From assembly GCF_004193775.1 (NCBI RefSeq), contig NC_041003.1, forward strand, positions 23,924,685-23,988,684: DNA of 64,000 nucleotides, written 5' to 3'. Under the pieces are notes generated by a model. That model was not told where the DNA came from, did no database searches, and worked only from the letters and a program-made list of their open reading frames with translations. Shown piece by piece: positions 62,197-64,000 of the stretch. Positions within the stretch are counted from its first letter, which is position 1. Each line of letters begins with the position of its first letter. The DNA is from Glycine soja (Eukaryota > Streptophyta > Magnoliopsida > Fabales > Fabaceae). Both the position numbers and the translations under genes were made by a program.

Positions 62197-63930
62197 ATGG
62201 CCTCAGCAAATTCCTTATTTCCAGAAGGGAATTCTATCAATAGACCTCCAATCTTTAATGGAGAGGGTTACCACTACTGGAAAACCCGAATGCAAATTTT
62301 TATCGAGGCAATAGATCTAAATATCTGGGAAGCCATTGAAATAGGGCCTTATATACCCACCACAGTAGAAAGAGTTTCTATAGATGGTAGTTCATCAAGT
62401 GAAAGCATAACCATAGAAAAACCTAGAGATAGATGGTCTGAAGAGGATAGAAAACGAGTACAATACAACCTAAAAGCCAAAAACATAATAACATCTGCCC
62501 TAGGAATGGATGAATATTTCAGAGTTTCAAATTGCAAGAGTGCTAAGGAAATGTGGGACACTCTTCGATTAACACATGAAGGAACTACAGATGTTAAAAG
62601 ATCTAGGATAAATGCACTAACTCATGAGTATGAATTATTCAGAATGAATACAAATGAAAATATTCAGAGTATGCAAAAGAGATTTACACATATAGTAAAT
62701 CATCTAGCAGCCTTAGGCAAAGAATTTCAAAATGAAGATCTTATAAACAAGGTGCTAAGATGTTTAAGTAGAGAATGGCAACCCAAAGTAACGGCTATTT
62801 CTGAATCAAGAGATTTGTCTAACATGTCTCTTGCCACTTTATTTGGTAAGTTGCAGGAACATGAGATGGAACTATTGAGATTGCACCAAAATGAAGAAAA
62901 TGACAAGAAAAAGAAAGGAATTGCTCTTAAAGCATCATCCTCAATTCAAGAAGAAAGTGATCAGGATAATGATGCAGATGATGATGATGATCTAAGTTTC
63001 TTTGTAAAAAGATTCAACAAATTTCTTAAAGTAAGAGGAAATCAGAGGCGACCAAATTTTAAATCAAAGAGAAGGACAGAAAATTCATCCTCTACTCTAA
63101 AATGCTTTGAATGCAATCAACCTGGACATCTGAGGGTTGATTGTCCCATATTCAAGAAAAAGATGGAAAAATCTGAAAAGAAAAATCATAGTGAGAAGAA
63201 ACTAAAGAAAGCATACATCACATGGGATGAAAATGATTTGGAATCCTCTGATGATTCTGAAAATGAAGAGATAAATCTTTGCCTTATGGCAAAAAGTTAC
63301 GAAAGTGATGAAGAGGTAACATCTTCAAACAACTTATCTATTTCTTTTGATGAATTGCAAGATGCATTTGCTGATTTGCATAAAGAATCAATTAAACTTG
63401 CAAAATTAGTTTCATCATCAAAGAAAACAATTTCAAATTTAGAAAATGAAATTTCAAAATTAAACAAAGAATTAGATCTTCTTAGAAATGAAGTTTCAAT
63501 CTCTAAAACAAATGAAAAAGTTAATATCTCTACTATTAATGACAAGAAAATAACAGATTCTTGTAGTTGTTGTGATAAATATGTAAAAGAAATTAAAGAG
63601 TTAAAAAATTCACTTGCAAAATTTTCATATAGTAGAAATAATTTAGATGTTATATTAAGTAAACAAAGATATGTGTCTAATAAAAATGGACTAGGGTATA
63701 AATCTGAAAAACTACAAAAGGTTCATAAAAACTTTTCCACTTCCACACAAAAATGTAATTCTAATTCTATCACTTGTTTTTACTGTGGAAGAAGAGGACA
63801 TGGCATATCAACTTGCTACCTCAAGAAAAATTACAGTAATATTAAAATGATATGGGTCCCAAAAGGATCCTCAGTTAATACTAACATGCAAGGACCCAAT
63901 AAAATTTGGGTACCTAAGTCAAAAACTTGA
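62197..63930 (+). CDS. Copia (SIRE-type) Gag
   Basis: 577 residues from the ATG at 62197 (MASANSLFPEGNSINRPPIF); the frame is open from 62134, but this is the first ATG. The N-terminal part is the UBN2/copia gag domain (FNGEGYHYWKTRMQIFIEA, AKEMWDTLRLTHEGT, RFTHIVNHLAALGKEF, LEEH-type LQEHEMELLRL). An acidic run (DQDNDADDDDDL) precedes the first zinc knuckle, CFECNQPGHLRVDC. A long Ser/Lys-rich coiled coil (ISNLENEISKLNKELDLLRN) follows, then a second knuckle, CFYCGRRGHGISTC, and IWVPK repeats. It forms the particle and binds RNA. It is intact, with a TGA at 63928-63930. Confidence 0.92.
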   Translation: MASANSLFPEGNSINRPPIFNGEGYHYWKTRMQIFIEAIDLNIWEAIEIGPYIPTTVERVSIDGSSSSESITIEKPRDRWSEEDRKRVQYNLKAKNIITSALGMDEYFRVSNCKSAKEMWDTLRLTHEGTTDVKRSRINALTHEYELFRMNTNENIQSMQKRFTHIVNHLAALGKEFQNEDLINKVLRCLSREWQPKVTAISESRDLSNMSLATLFGKLQEHEMELLRLHQNEENDKKKKGIALKASSSIQEESDQDNDADDDDDLSFFVKRFNKFLKVRGNQRRPNFKSKRRTENSSSTLKCFECNQPGHLRVDCPIFKKKMEKSEKKNHSEKKLKKAYITWDENDLESSDDSENEEINLCLMAKSYESDEEVTSSNNLSISFDELQDAFADLHKESIKLAKLVSSSKKTISNLENEISKLNKELDLLRNEVSISKTNEKVNISTINDKKITDSCSCCDKYVKEIKELKNSLAKFSYSRNNLDVILSKQRYVSNKNGLGYKSEKLQKVHKNFSTSTQKCNSNSITCFYCGRRGHGISTCYLKKNYSNIKMIWVPKGSSVNTNMQGPNKIWVPKSKT

Positions 63931-63932
63931 TT

Positions 63933-64000
63933 ATGCAGGTATCTTTGAGAAAGAAGTGGTACATAGATAGCGGATGCTCAAAACATATGACTGGAGATGC
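63933..64000 (+). CDS. Copia pol start (protease), partial
   Basis: In the -1 frame relative to gag, an ATG at 63933 begins MQVSLRKKWYIDSGCSKHMT..., the copia aspartic protease (active-site DSG). It runs off the window. It overlaps nothing: gag stops 2 bases earlier. Confidence 0.75.
   Translation, partial: MQVSLRKKWYIDSGCSKHMTGD

Larger units (their letters stand above)
61053..64000 (+). mobile_element. SIRE/Maximus-type copia retrotransposon, 5' part
   Basis: Plus-strand Ty1-copia element: 5' LTR, tRNA-Met PBS, gag with two zinc knuckles and the start of pol. It is inserted into E6's ORF1; the TSD candidate on the left is AACGA (61048-61052). The right part lies outside the window. The long gag with WVPK motifs, two CCHC boxes and an LTR of about 1.1 kb fit the SIRE lineage. 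Confidence 0.88.

Noticed and set aside
1..64000. Any host gene captured between elements
   Set aside because: Every long frame with recognisable content is retroelement protein; the remaining gaps are AT-rich or repeat sequence without domains.

Overview
This window is plant repeat DNA, most likely from a soybean-type legume (Glycine) pericentromere. I see no host gene, tRNA, rRNA or CRISPR array. Almost all of it is long terminal repeat (LTR) retrotransposons nested inside one another. The evidence is Ogre/Tat-lineage Ty3-gypsy proteins (ORF1, gag-protease, RT, two RNase H domains, integrase), a primer-binding site (PBS) matching the 3' end of tRNA-Arg, LTRs running TGTCATACCC...GGTTGCGACA, and at the right edge a SIRE/Maximus-type copia element whose LTR is rich in GTAATCGATTAC motifs.

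Layout. E1 (+ strand, non-autonomous Ogre-like) occupies 1-7690 and 25249-28178; its 5' end lies left of the window. E2 (- strand, 7691-25248) is a complete 17.6-kb member of the same non-autonomous family. It sits inside E1's 127-bp array, with a GTCAT target-site duplication (TSD) and two LTRs that I find differ at only two adjacent bases. E3 (- strand, 28179-38703, continuing left of E1) is an Ogre element with intact gag-protease; E1 is inserted near the start of its pol. A solo LTR (D, 35208-36845, TSD CTACC) interrupts E3's 5' LTR. E4 (38704-42120, - strand) is an older, diverged member of the E1/E2 family. E5 (from 42121, - strand) has a 3' LTR, a 4.1-kb array of about 33 units of 120-123 bp, and an envelope-like ORF with one premature stop. 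E6 (about 52.1-61.05 kb, - strand) is an Ogre element with intact gag-protease and a pol carrying four stops and a frameshift. E5 and E6 may be one element; an LTR-like segment at 52.1-52.6 kb argues for two. A copia element (61053 to the window end, + strand) is inserted in E6's ORF1.

How the parts relate. E3 and E6 have the full coding plan: ORF1, gag-protease, a short intron overlapping the gag stop, then pol. E1, E2 and E4 share the LTR ends, PBS and polypurine tract (PPT). E2 has an open ORF1 and a broken gag; all three have lost pol and carry a decayed envelope-like piece. They would depend on proteins supplied in trans. Their 3' halves are built from several different tandem repeats (24, about 73, about 50 and 127 bp).

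The most unusual signal is that these otherwise unrelated repeats are almost all small palindromes. Sequence variants within each array change both arms of the stem together, so base pairing is kept. The E5 array (123 bp) follows the same rule with a different sequence. A TACGTA stem-loop also recurs both in the LTRs and in the internal 3' region. I regard this chain of stem-loops as the best candidate for an undescribed functional (RNA- or DNA-level) feature here. All alignments were made by eye.
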